From the NCBI GenBank assembly GCA_052034865.1, contig JBPOIC010000039.1:1-64000 (forward strand): a stretch of DNA of 64,000 nt, written 5' to 3'. Shown here piece by piece: positions 52,401 to 60,328 of this stretch (position 1 is the first letter of the stretch; each line of letters starts with the position of its first letter). The translations under genes and the position numbers were made by a program. The stretch comes from JBPOIC01 sp052034865 (GTDB lineage: Bacteria; UBA10199; JADFYH01). The notes beneath the pieces were generated by a model. The model searched no databases. It had not been told where the DNA came from and worked only from the letters and a program-made list of their open reading frames with translations.

Positions 52401-55136
52401 AAGCCTATTGGCAGCGATGCTGTGGGCATTGCCAACTCCCGCATAGGCATCGATTTTTGAAGGATCTTCCCATTGCAGGTGGGCATAGTCGCTGCTGCTA
52501 ATTCCCACAAAAACACCCGTCTTGCTTTTTTGAAGGGTGGAAGGATTAAGAGCCGCGGATTCAAAGGCCTCCCAACTCACTTCCAAAAGCAGGCGCTGTT
52601 GAGGATCCATGCGTGTGGCCTCACGCGGTGAGATTTTAAAAAAGCTGGCATCAAAAAAATCAGGACGGGTAATAAATCCGCCCCAGCGGGTGTTCATCTT
52701 TCCGGCCTCGCCAGGTCTTGGATCGTAATAATCCTCTTCTTTCCAGCGATCGGCAGGAACGGGAGTGATCGCATCTTTTCCAGATTCCAGTAATTTCCAG
52801 AAGGCCTCCAGATTTTCGGCACCCGGAAAACGACAGGCCATGCCTATCACGGCGATGGGTTCATCCAAATCCCTCTGTTGATTCTCCTTCTTATCAATCC
52901 GAGGGGTTTCCTCAGAATTCAAAGAGGCATGAGAGCCCATTATAGCCAAATCCGAAAATTCAGGATTTCCCAAATATTCAGCGAGGGCTTTCATATTCGG
53001 ATATTCCCAAAGCAGGGTAGGGGAGAGTTTGCGTCCGAGCCAGATTTCGAGATCGCCTGAAAGGCCAACGAGTTCTTTTGAATCGAGGCCGTAATGCGCA
53101 AAACTTTCCTGAGGATCAAGATCATTTGCGCTGACTCCTGCACGAGAAGAAACGGCATTGATAAGCCAGTTCAGGATTTGCTGAGGAAGAGGTTTTGAAA
53201 AATAAGTTTGTCCAGAATTTGCGGTATGGTCAGAATCCGTTTTTTTTACTTCCAGGATAGCATCCTGATTTTTGAATGGGAAAATTTTTGAAGGGAGATC
53301 TTTTTTCCATTGGGCCACAATCTCCATTTTTTTATTTAAGAAATCCTCGCGACAAAAACGGCGGGAAACTTTTCCGCTGGAGGTTTTGGGAAGAGTTCCC
53401 GGACGAATCAGGACAATCGCATGAATGTCGACCTCATGGATTTTTGCAACCTGCTCGCGAATGGCGGAAAAAATACGTTCATAGGATAGTGCTGAAGAAA
53501 GCTCCAGTTTTGAAAGCTCTTGAACAAGGATCAAAAACTCCTCTCCATCTTCATCCACCGAAAACGCAGCACCCGCTCCGGGTCTTAGGGCAGGATGGGC
53601 CTTCTCAAGGGTTTCCTCCAGATCATGAGGGTAGTGGTTTTGACCATTGAGGATGATGAGATCTTTCAGGCGATCGGTAATAAAAAGTTCACCCTGGTCG
53701 AGAAATCCCAAATCGCCGGTTCGAAGATAGGTGCGATCATTTTTATAATTTGAGGACGGATTGATCACAGCACGAAAGACTTCGCGGGTGAGCTGCTTTT
53801 TTCCCCAATATCCTTGCGCGATACTGGGTCCACTTACCCAGATTTCACCGATCTCTCCGGGTTCACAAGGCAGGCAGGTTTCGGGATGAACGATTAATAC
53901 TTCCTGATCCTGAAATGAATTTCCACACCCGACGAGAATTTTTTCTCCTGAAGGGAGATCACTCAAATCAGAAGAATGAGAAACATCCGTCCTCTGTACC
54001 TCTATAGATCGCCCTTTCTCTGATTCTTTTCTTTCCTTGTTGGCAGGGCTGACACGTCCTTCTTTCAAGAGATCTCGCAGCACTCGTTTGAAAACAGGTG
54101 GTTGCGTAGCATTTCCACCCGAGACCATCAGGGTTGCTTCTGCCAGTCCATAACAGGGATAGAAGGCCTCAGGTTTAAATCCACAAGGAGCAAAAACTTT
54201 TTGAAATTGTCGCAAGGTTTCCGCGCGCACAGGCTCAGCTCCACAAAAGGCCAGATTCCATGAAGAAAGATTTAGCTGACCAATCTGCTCTGGTGTAATT
54301 TTTCTTAAACATAATTCATAAGCGAAATTGGGCCCACCACTCGTGGTCGCCCTGAAATCACTGATGGCCTTGAGCCATAAAAATGGCTTTTGCAAAAAGG
54401 TGAGGGGCGACATCAAAACACTAAAGCCCCCGCCAAAAAGCGGCTCTAAAATCCCTCCGATCAGTCCCATGTCATGATAGGGTGGCAGCCATGAAACCCC
54501 GCGACTTTTTGGATGAAGATCAAATGCGCGATAAATCAGTCCTAAATTGTGCAAAAGATTTGCGTGTGAAAGCATGACCCCTTTGGGCTGACCCGTGGAG
54601 CCGGAAGTGTATTGAAGAAAAGCGAGATGAGCGGATGAAATTGGCGGGCATTGCCATTCCTTCTTTTCATCTTTTAAATGATCCGTTGTTTCCCAATTCA
54701 GATTTTTTAATGAAGGAGTTCCGGAAAAAATAAGCCGAGCCGTTTGATGAATCGATTCGGTCGTGAGAACCCATTTTGCCCCACTATCCTGAAGAATCGA
54801 TTGCAGGCGCGGTAAAGTGCGTGAAAGTCGGTAAGGATCGGGAGGATAGGCCGGTACTGCAATCACACCGGCATAAAGACATCCAAAAAAAGCGGCGATG
54901 TAATCAAGCCCGGGAGGATAGAGCAGCAAGGCCCTTTCTCCCGGAGATACTTTTATTTTCAAATCGCTCGCAATCTGTCTGGCCCGATGGTCGAGCTCGC
55001 GATAGGTGAGGCTTGGGGAGGGCAGATCGTCGGATTCCAGAAAGGTGTAAAGCGTATGATCCGGCATTTCATCGGCATGATATTTCAAGAGATCAACGAG
55101 CGAAGAAATAGATGGAGACACGGAAGGACGAGTCAT
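46485..55136 (-). CDS. FAAL-loaded highly reducing type I polyketide synthase (2883 aa)
   Basis: Domains in order: fatty acyl-AMP ligase, residues 1-600 (YTSGSTGQPKGVMLSHANLL, TGDLGFLDQGELFITDRLKD, final Lys in LPKTSSGKVSRR); ACP, about 645-715 (HYGLDSKEL); KS, about 757-1180 (VDTACSSSLVAVH near 927, EAHGTGTPLGDP, KTNFGHLEAAAGI). AT, about 1300-1615, has GHSVGEY near 1397 and HAFHSP, the malonyl-type motif. DH, about 1675-1950, has LLDHRVQKEILFPA, where the Gly of HxxxGxxxxP is Lys, and LLDACLQ. A pseudo-KR linker, ER (about 2200-2500, HAGAGGVGLAAVQLA), KR (about 2520-2700, GGLGGLG, SYAQSNYSAAN) and ACP (HLGLDSLMAIEL, near 2835) follow. It should take a free fatty acid, add one malonyl unit and fully reduce it. 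No thioesterase or reductase ends the chain. GGAG sits about 8 bp before the ATG. It follows wza- and wzz-like genes by 52 bp. Confidence 0.93.
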   Translation of the reverse strand: MTRPSVSPSISSLVDLLKYHADEMPDHTLYTFLESDDLPSPSLTYRELDHRARQIASDLKIKVSPGERALLLYPPGLDYIAAFFGCLYAGVIAVPAYPPDPYRLSRTLPRLQSILQDSGAKWVLTTESIHQTARLIFSGTPSLKNLNWETTDHLKDEKKEWQCPPISSAHLAFLQYTSGSTGQPKGVMLSHANLLHNLGLIYRAFDLHPKSRGVSWLPPYHDMGLIGGILEPLFGGGFSVLMSPLTFLQKPFLWLKAISDFRATTSGGPNFAYELCLRKITPEQIGQLNLSSWNLAFCGAEPVRAETLRQFQKVFAPCGFKPEAFYPCYGLAEATLMVSGGNATQPPVFKRVLRDLLKEGRVSPANKERKESEKGRSIEVQRTDVSHSSDLSDLPSGEKILVGCGNSFQDQEVLIVHPETCLPCEPGEIGEIWVSGPSIAQGYWGKKQLTREVFRAVINPSSNYKNDRTYLRTGDLGFLDQGELFITDRLKDLIILNGQNHYPHDLEETLEKAHPALRPGAGAAFSVDEDGEEFLILVQELSKLELSSALSYERIFSAIREQVAKIHEVDIHAIVLIRPGTLPKTSSGKVSRRFCREDFLNKKMEIVAQWKKDLPSKIFPFKNQDAILEVKKTDSDHTANSGQTYFSKPLPQQILNWLINAVSSRAGVSANDLDPQESFAHYGLDSKELVGLSGDLEIWLGRKLSPTLLWEYPNMKALAEYLGNPEFSDLAIMGSHASLNSEETPRIDKKENQQRDLDEPIAVIGMACRFPGAENLEAFWKLLESGKDAITPVPADRWKEEDYYDPRPGEAGKMNTRWGGFITRPDFFDASFFKISPREATRMDPQQRLLLEVSWEAFESAALNPSTLQKSKTGVFVGISSSDYAHLQWEDPSKIDAYAGVGNAHSIAANRLSYFFDFQGPSLAVDTACSSSLVAVHMACESLRRMESNLALAGGVNLILRPELNIAFSQARMMSPEGRCKTFDEKADGYVRGEGCGVVILKRLAEAVRDKDEILGIIRGSAVNQDGRSNGLTAPNGQAQQDVILQALQRAKISSEKIDYVEAHGTGTPLGDPIEMAALGKVLQKNRPSDSPCKVGSVKTNFGHLEAAAGIAGLIKVLLSLKHRQIPSHLHFKKINPHIDLTALKLSIPTQMMSWNFQNRQRFAGISSFGFGGTNAHVVVGGPEEIWINKENEARQKDSLPTELKDADLYPFKLSAKSVEGLKTLAERWISYLQNNSYLSLKEVCFTACAGRADFEHRSLFLPCSLDELKKNLSDFVLSFLENKEGFSKESSIHFSVSQKKKPRIAFLFTGQGSQYVGMGCSLYESEPCFRKVLDRCDGILKPVLETSLLSILFDSKMNPALIHETLYTQPALFALEYALYELWKSWGIEPDFVLGHSVGEYVAACVAKVMEWEEGLTLIAHRAKLMHGLPKNGTMLAVIATEEQIESSLKPYAHEVSIAAFNGPRALVLSGKREAIEALQDEFTTLEIATQTLNVSHAFHSPLMDPILDAFEEKAKEISFYKPQIPLISNRTGNLLETAPTATYWRKHLREPVRYFTGIETLIREGADALIEIGPQPILTLLAKRGLAKTGTTRLWLSSLKNEGEDRDQMLKSLSALYQHGLWVNWKAVFGQTIPPLPLAPTYPFARESYWFGEWGKAPSSALLPIQRKKSESVFEHRIDLKTFPYLLDHRVQKEILFPATASLAYLYEAGKKQNAQDSIVLKKISFQKPLFLDEGKQKTLILRSTSSLSYKSEFEIYSQEDSDQTLQACAEIAYERNKPESKDETLSLHFIRERVCESVGVQDFYQKLKWAGLEYGPSFQGIQKLFKNNREALGFIESPKNLKAESPEQSAPFHPALLDACLQVVAAALPESSSIENLYLPVRIDEIFLKKDLGSTVWSYAKIKSDTFLDEKIVADIFLFDVEGKTLGIISGLHLTGLGKISKASQSSNENLIFEQEWEIDETPLPMEVKVIESWLVLTANEASPLAKELREKGQSVLTKSWKSFQDEIQNESSESDAKNLFHVGQSECQHLLIEMDSLCDPLSFEGISEAEKICGDFLAFLKTLLQADLPSYPKLTVVTQGAQAHPFDPENPGVSATALWGMLRSVQLEHPELSLCLIDLPSHPTSSEITLLTQTLMRPTHEDEFLIRENRRWVCRLKIASETPAKTPQQNKSIQDFDAYRLEIVQSGSLDGMGFRPVVRRAPGDHEVEIVVRAAGLNFSDVLKALGLYPGARETTVPLGAECSGKIVRLGERVKGFKVGDEVIAIAPYSFGNFVTTAAPLVVLKPAHLNFEEAASVPVAFLTATHALHDLGRMRKKEKILIHAGAGGVGLAAVQLAQQTGLEIFATAGSDEKRAYLKSLGVEHVFDSRTTKFAEEILTLTQDRGVDLVLNSLPGEFISKSLQTLAPFGRFLEIGKSDIYQNHALGLLPFQKSLSYFAIDLDRIFRERQDLTHRLFTELISQFEHQHLKPIPHTTFPISDAPYAFRFMAQRKNTGKIVLTFNERPKTFAAKPHEFSFSRDASYLITGGLGGLGFELARWMISKGARHLFLVSRKSPTEHQLQEMVRWKNEGAHVLVHSADLSKRSEVDSLLDVLQKNLPPLRGIFHLAGVLKDGVLLHQTKENFQSVFTSKAMGAFYLHEATRSIPLDYFILFSSLSGTMGSYAQSNYSAANAFLNGLAHARNREGLVSQSIVWGPWAKVGMATHEKTVERMQAWGIHPLSLDQGFGVLEKLLLDPPGFSTRNPIVVSWDQKKLQENLPESRRLWLKKLESPETTQNRVPSSLAPQDLYEIYLKKPPEKRREWLLSVISEKLARVLGSTSESLKPGQSLNHLGLDSLMAIELKNEIEQGLQTKLPIALLLKGPTISELADQLVQQMEEKK

Positions 55137-55188
55137 AGAGGATCTCCAATAAGATGGGGAAAAACAAAATGAGAGAGGAGGTCTTACT

Positions 55189-56448
55189 TCAGGAGGCGGG
55201 TTTGGGCTCTTTTTCTCTCATTTTGCGAACGTATTCGAGAAAGAAAGCAAAAAAGATACTCATGAATAGTCCACCTACGAATGAAACCGCAACTATCAGG
55301 AGCACCTGGGGTTTGGAAGGATGGGCGGGAGGAATCGCAGAATCAATAATCTGAAACGAAAGATCTTCTTTGGCCTCTTCGATCTTGGCCATTTGATATT
55401 GCTGGGTCAGTAGGCCGTTTACCTTGCCAAGCAGTTCACGTTGAAGAGTAAGATATTGGAGGTAAACCTGAGAAGGGACGGCGTGTACCACCCCTTCTTT
55501 TTTTGCTTCAGAAATTTTAGATTTTAAAGATTCACTTTGTTGTTGAACCTGTTGGGTTGCTGATCTCAATTCCTCGAATGTGGGTGGGGCTTCTTCCAGT
55601 TTTCCGACATGAACATCGATTTGGGGAAGGGTGCTGGAGATTTGATTGGAACTGTAGAATTGGTTGAGCTGTTTTCCGGCCTCCAGAAGATCCATTTTAT
55701 TTTTCTGCAACTGGTCTTCTATAAATATGCGGTTTCTTTTGGCGACTGTGAGCTGGTTGTTATTGATGAAATCCTGAAGGTAAACCAGAAAACGATTGGT
55801 GATGGTCGCTGCAAGTTCTGGGTTTTTAAGCTCAACCTGAATTTTGATAAGATTGGTTTTTTTATCTTCTTCGACGCTTAAGACCTTTTTCTGAATGGCC
55901 CGAACAGAGTCTTCAAGAATTTCCCGTTCAATCTTTGCCGGATCGTTTTCCTTGGAACCCAAAAAACTCATATCCGGAAGCCATTTTTTTTCTTTATCAT
56001 CCCATCTTTTCTCAAAAAAATACGGCATCAGGTTAAAGTCTCTCACAATATTTTCAATCAAGGTCCTACTTTTTAAAATACCAATGATTTGACCGCTTTT
56101 TTGAGAGCCCAGTCCGAGCTGGCCTCCGACAAGGGGAATCGAGGCCGCTTGAGCTGCCAACGCAGCCAAAGCCCCACCCCCTCCACCCGATTGAGAAAGG
56201 GGCGTGATGGTTGCTTCTGCCTTATATTTTTTCTTTATCGTCAAGGCGGTTCCTGCTCCCAGCCCGGTACAAATAAAGGTCAGAAGAATAATTTTTCCCA
56301 GATGCTTTTTAAGGACACGAAAATAATCTAACAAATTGATTTCTTCTTCAGCAGGGTAAGGGGGATACCATCCATAAGGAGGGGAATAGCCCTGAGGATG
56401 AGGATGGAGAGATTGATCCGCCGATGGTTCGGAAGGGGATTGAGACAT
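55189..56448 (-). CDS. Wzz/GNVR-type polysaccharide chain-length or co-polymerase protein
   Basis: The 419 residues have a proline-rich cytoplasmic N-terminus (about 1-35). EEEINLLDYFRVLKKHLGKI then leads to helix 1 (ILLTFICTGLGAGTALTIKK, about 54-73), a large periplasmic part with long coiled coils (about 240-345) and a second helix near the end (VLLIVAVSFVGGLFMSIFFA, about 383-402). The PVGGxL-type glycine region is GGQLGLGSQKSGQIIGILKS. It spans the inner membrane and sets polymer length or bridges to the exporter. No tyrosine-kinase domain is attached. It lies 25 bp after the SLBB exporter and 52 bp before the synthase, so all three are probably one transcript. Confidence 0.85.
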   Translation of the reverse strand: MSQSPSEPSADQSLHPHPQGYSPPYGWYPPYPAEEEINLLDYFRVLKKHLGKIILLTFICTGLGAGTALTIKKKYKAEATITPLSQSGGGGGALAALAAQAASIPLVGGQLGLGSQKSGQIIGILKSRTLIENIVRDFNLMPYFFEKRWDDKEKKWLPDMSFLGSKENDPAKIEREILEDSVRAIQKKVLSVEEDKKTNLIKIQVELKNPELAATITNRFLVYLQDFINNNQLTVAKRNRIFIEDQLQKNKMDLLEAGKQLNQFYSSNQISSTLPQIDVHVGKLEEAPPTFEELRSATQQVQQQSESLKSKISEAKKEGVVHAVPSQVYLQYLTLQRELLGKVNGLLTQQYQMAKIEEAKEDLSFQIIDSAIPPAHPSKPQVLLIVAVSFVGGLFMSIFFAFFLEYVRKMREKEPKPAS

Positions 56449-56473
56449 AAGTAACTTAAATGTAGAAAATCAG

Positions 56474-57652
56474 TTAGTTATTATTCGTAAGAGTTACAAT
56501 TGTAGTTGTGGTAGCCAGTCCAAAGGAAATCAAACTCGTCACAAGCGATACCCAGGAGTCACGACTAAAGATTCTTTCAGGAATATAAATGGTATCTCCA
56601 GGATTGATGAGAATATCTGAATCGGGTTTTAATTTTTTTACCTCGCCCCCAATACCCATGACTTTCACGTAGCCCTTAGCCATACGGGTCGCTCCTCCTG
56701 CCACCGCCAGATAATGCGAGAGATGATAGTTGTGATTGAAGTTATAGGCGCCTGGGGCAGCCACAGCACCAATCACAAAGACCCGGTCTTCAAACGAAGG
56801 ATAAAAAATATTGTCGTTGGGGAGCTGATTGAGATTGTAATCAAATTTGTTCTGGGTGGTGAACATGTGCGGGACGATGATCACATCCCCATTCAGAATG
56901 AGGGTTTGACTTAAGGTCTCGGGATTGTTGGTAATCTCAACGATGTCTTTTTTCTCATTCTCATCGAATCGAATGATACGTATCGGATCTTTATGCGACA
57001 CCCCCTGGGTCATGCCTCCGGCCAGTTTGAATATATCCAATATGCTCCGTTCGTTATTCAGCTCGTAAATTCCTGGGCGATTGACTGAACCTTCCACCTG
57101 AACAACTCTTTTTCGTAAAGGGATAAAGATGACGTCATTGTCCATCAGGTAGGGGTTATCCTCTAAATGTCCAAATACCTTATAAGAAATCAAATCGACT
57201 TTTTTGGTTGTGGAAGCCCGCCTCAACTCCACATTCCGATCGGATCCATTTTTTTTGATGCCACCCGCAATCTGCAAGGCCTCGGATAAGCGTGTGGAGG
57301 CTCCAATGCGATAAGTGCCGGGTCGAATCACTTCTCCCAAAATATGAATTTGATACATGAGTCCGGAAGCCCCGAGAGATTCCCGAATGCTACTTCCTTC
57401 CATTCCTTCGAGCTGACGGCGAGTCATTGCACTTCCCACGCCGGCCGCCTTATCGCTAAGACCGCCACTTCCTAAAGAAGGGATGCCTTCCTCTTCGGTA
57501 CGTGATCGCAGGCTCCCATCGCGCGTGCCCTCGCCCCCGACAAAAATTCCCTGTTGGGCGAAAAGGTTTAGCGGAAGGAAGGTTTGGAGAAGAAAGGAAA
57601 TGAGAAGAAAGAAAGTAAAAAAACGAAATTTTGATAAGTTGGAAAGTTTCAT
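56474..57652 (-). CDS. Polysaccharide export protein with SLBB domains (Wza-like)
   Basis: The 392 residues have a signal peptide (FFTFFLLISFLLQTFLPLNL, no lipobox Cys visible) and several SLBB-type repeats. These are ILGEVIRPGTYRIGASTRLS (about 105-124), VQVEGSVNRPGIYELNNERS (about 180-199), VFVIGAVAAPGAYNFNHNYH and LKPDSDILINPGDTIYIPER (about 335-354). The C-terminus has a hydrophobic stretch (WVSLVTSLISFGLATTTTIV) that may be the membrane-inserting helix. The N-terminal export domain seems reduced and the missing lipobox is unlike Wza. It begins the operon Wza-like, Wzz-like, FAAL-PKS, transcribed away from the secreted-protein operon; the 266-bp spacer between them shows no gene. Confidence 0.82.
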   Translation of the reverse strand: MKLSNLSKFRFFTFFLLISFLLQTFLPLNLFAQQGIFVGGEGTRDGSLRSRTEEEGIPSLGSGGLSDKAAGVGSAMTRRQLEGMEGSSIRESLGASGLMYQIHILGEVIRPGTYRIGASTRLSEALQIAGGIKKNGSDRNVELRRASTTKKVDLISYKVFGHLEDNPYLMDNDVIFIPLRKRVVQVEGSVNRPGIYELNNERSILDIFKLAGGMTQGVSHKDPIRIIRFDENEKKDIVEITNNPETLSQTLILNGDVIIVPHMFTTQNKFDYNLNQLPNDNIFYPSFEDRVFVIGAVAAPGAYNFNHNYHLSHYLAVAGGATRMAKGYVKVMGIGGEVKKLKPDSDILINPGDTIYIPERIFSRDSWVSLVTSLISFGLATTTTIVTLTNNN

Positions 57653-57918
57653 GGAAGCGCGGCTTGTAACCGATCGATTTGTTAGGTGTCAATTGGTGTC
57701 CGAGATTCGGAAAGTCTCTGTGAAGCTGAGTTCGAAAGCCGGACACTTCTCGCTTGCTTACTTAAATACTTCTCGTTTCTTAACCAATTGATCTCTCTCT
57801 TTTTTTTGCTCTCATTGCTACATTTTTTCCGCTGCTGGCACATCCCCTGCATTTCCCATCTTTCGAGTCTTTGAAGTACGAACCTCTTCATTATTTCTTT
57901 TAAAAACTAGGATTTTTT

Positions 57919-58518
57919 ATGAGACGTTTTCTTCTTTTTATTGTTTGTGGATTATTTCTTTCAAGCTTTTCAGGCTTTGCCAACGAGCCTACCCTCCACC
58001 AGCTCGAAAAGGCTGCTCTTCGTTACGGCAATGTCGATCCTGAAGAAATTGCTCACTGGAAAACCCGAGCCAAATGGTCTCCCTTATTTCCAAAAGTCTA
58101 TGTGAGCTACGATCAGAAAGCGGCCAACCAGATCAATAATTCCATTCAGGATTCGGTTTCGGTCACGAGCACTGGCGTTACTCTCGGGCCTCCCGAATCC
58201 TCACTCAATCAAGACAACAATCTAAATCGTGGCTTTGAAGTCCGGGCGACCTGGGATCTCGACACCTTGATCTTTAATAAAGAGCTCCTCTCACTTTCAT
58301 CGGAAGCCAGGTATCGCAATTCGATGCGTGCACAAATTTTATCCGAATTACAGCAAACCTATTTCGAAAGAAAAAAACTTCTGCAACGCGAAGAGGGAAA
58401 TTCCCGCGACACCTTATCTTCTTCCACCCAAATTCAGCTCGAAGAGCTTGAGGCAAAACTGGACTCTCTTACGGGAGGTTTTTTTACGAAAACTTCAGGA
58501 GATTCTTATGAAAAATAA
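57919..58518 (+). CDS. Secreted protein of unknown function, coiled-coil C-terminus
   Basis: The 199 residues begin with a signal peptide (RRFLLFIVCGLFLSSFSGFA, cleavage before NEP). A helical segment (LHQLEKAALRYGNVDPEEIA) and HWKTRAKWSPLFPKVYVSYD follow. The middle is strand-rich and repetitive in Asn/Gln/Ser (about 70-120). The C-terminal third is helical and probably coiled-coil (ILSELQQTYFERKKLLQREE, TQIQLEELEAKLDSLTGGFF). The last part is reminiscent of TolC-type hairpins but too short for an efflux duct. It overlaps the next gene by 11 bp, so the two are likely translated together. Family not recognised. Confidence 0.7.
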   Translation: MRRFLLFIVCGLFLSSFSGFANEPTLHQLEKAALRYGNVDPEEIAHWKTRAKWSPLFPKVYVSYDQKAANQINNSIQDSVSVTSTGVTLGPPESSLNQDNNLNRGFEVRATWDLDTLIFNKELLSLSSEARYRNSMRAQILSELQQTYFERKKLLQREEGNSRDTLSSSTQIQLEELEAKLDSLTGGFFTKTSGDSYEK

Positions 58519-60328
58519 ATTCAGCATTTTTCTTGATCCATTCGAGAATGGTCTTTTCATCAGGAAAATCTTTTTCCTGCTCATGTTTCTTGCCTGGATT
58601 CTTCCTTTTTCCTCCTGTTCCAATTTAGATTCGATCAGCTTTAAAAGCCTGCTCAACTCTCAAATTCACGTCACTCAAGTAACTCCCAGTACACAGCGAG
58701 GACTTTCAGAGCTTTCCAAAATTGAAATTATTTTTTCAGATGCCATTCACGAATCCAGTTTGAGCCCGAATGCCATTTTTCTGGCTGAAGGAGAGATCGA
58801 TTCTCAAAACTATGCCGAGCCTGAAAAAATTGAATCGGCCGTGATCAGTGGCGCGATTAAAAGAGTGGGGTCCTCCATAACCCTTCGGTCCGAGTCCAAC
58901 ATGGTGGATTTGAACCTTGATAACACAATATATGAAGGGATCTATACCCTCGTCGTAACGCCTCAACTCGAAGGTGAAAATCACATTCCTTTTAATCAAA
59001 ATCCTGGGATGTCTCCTTCGGCTTACTTCTGCTCGTTTTATGTTGGTTCTTCTACAAGCGCTGATCCATCCTCAAACTCATCGACTGAAACTTTAAATCC
59101 AGAATCATCGCCTTCTTCCCGACCAGAAGCTCTCGTGCTCAACGAAATTCTTTATGATGGAAAAGAAAGCGACACAGATGGATATGAATTCATCGAACTT
59201 TATGGGACCCCAAACGCAGAGCTGAGCGGCTATCAGGTGATTTTGGTGAATGGGTCCGATGGGGTGATTCAGAAAATCATTACGCTTCCTTCAAATAGCA
59301 AAACAAACGATGAGGGCATTTTCCTGATTGCTGATCTCCAAACTGGTTCAACGACTAAAAGCCGTATTTCAGGCGCTCAATTACTGGAAAATTTCGATCC
59401 TCAAAATGGACCGGATGCCATTCAGCTTTTAGATGAAAAAGGAAATCTGATTGATGCCCTCACCTATGGAACAGGAGCTGTGGAGATGGCTAAAAATGGG
59501 CTTTCAATGGTGGAAGGAAATCCGTCCAAGGTTGTTAGTGCCGGTCACAGTCTTTCTCGCGTGGGTGGAAAAGATACAGATGAGAATTCGGTGGATTTTA
59601 CCGAACTTGAAATTCCCAGCCCAGGTGTGATCGAACTTCCAGAACAGGCAGTTCCGGAGTCGGCCCCGCAAGTAGGCGATTCCGGCTCAGATTCTCTGCA
59701 ACCCATCTCTCAGCCCAAATCCAATCCATCCCCCTCTGATCCAAATCAGCAAACTCCTGAATCAAATCCGGGATCCACTCCTCCAGACCCTCAGGATCCG
59801 AACGAAAATCCTCCCTCTCATTTTCTGGTTCTTAATGAAGTTCTCTACGATGCGGTGGGCACTGATACGGATGGAAATGAATTTATCGAGATTTACGGAA
59901 CCCCAGACACGGATGTGGGTGGCTATCAAATCCTGATTCTCAATGGTGATGATGGAAAAATTTTGGACACGATATTTTTACCTGCCGGAGCGAAAGTCAG
60001 GGCGGACGGTTTATTTTTAATTGCGGACTCCAAGACAAGCCAGCCGACAGCTTCCAATATTTTAAATCCTGATTTCATCGACAACTTTGATCCTCAAAAT
60101 GGGCCGGATGGGTTTCAGCTCTTAGATCCTCAGGGAAATCTTGTGGATGCTCTTTCTTACGGAACCGGCGCCTTCACCCAGGCTGAGAATGGTTTAATTT
60201 TTCTCGAAGGTTCGGCTGCGATCGACGTTTCAGCGGGCCATAGCCTTTCTCGAATGAATGGGGCCGATACCCAGCAAAACGCCCTAGATTTTCTTGATTT
60301 GACCAACCCAACGCCTGGGATATTATGA
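58508..60328 (+). CDS. Lipoprotein with two lamin-tail (LTD) domains
   Basis: Of 606 residues, the first 37 form a lipoprotein signal (FLAWILPFSSC, Cys37). An Ig-like Big_5-type domain spans about 55-180 (SELSKIEIIFSDAIHESSLS). A Ser-rich linker leads to LTD 1 (about 207-375: ALVLNEILYDGKESDTDGYE, FIELYGTPNAELSGYQVILV, ENFDPQNGPDAIQLLD). A Pro/Ser linker and LTD 2 (about 437-600: FLVLNEVLYDAVGTDTDGNE, FIEIYGTPDTDVGGYQILIL, DNFDPQNGPDGFQLLD) follow. The two LTDs are close duplicates. The ATG at 58508 has AGGAG 5 bp upstream and starts inside the previous gene. It overlaps the hydrolase gene by 4 bp. In bacteria LTDs are often tied to membrane-linked or secreted hydrolases, which fits the neighbour. 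Confidence 0.85.
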   Translation: MKNKFSIFLDPFENGLFIRKIFFLLMFLAWILPFSSCSNLDSISFKSLLNSQIHVTQVTPSTQRGLSELSKIEIIFSDAIHESSLSPNAIFLAEGEIDSQNYAEPEKIESAVISGAIKRVGSSITLRSESNMVDLNLDNTIYEGIYTLVVTPQLEGENHIPFNQNPGMSPSAYFCSFYVGSSTSADPSSNSSTETLNPESSPSSRPEALVLNEILYDGKESDTDGYEFIELYGTPNAELSGYQVILVNGSDGVIQKIITLPSNSKTNDEGIFLIADLQTGSTTKSRISGAQLLENFDPQNGPDAIQLLDEKGNLIDALTYGTGAVEMAKNGLSMVEGNPSKVVSAGHSLSRVGGKDTDENSVDFTELEIPSPGVIELPEQAVPESAPQVGDSGSDSLQPISQPKSNPSPSDPNQQTPESNPGSTPPDPQDPNENPPSHFLVLNEVLYDAVGTDTDGNEFIEIYGTPDTDVGGYQILILNGDDGKILDTIFLPAGAKVRADGLFLIADSKTSQPTASNILNPDFIDNFDPQNGPDGFQLLDPQGNLVDALSYGTGAFTQAENGLIFLEGSAAIDVSAGHSLSRMNGADTQQNALDFLDLTNPTPGIL

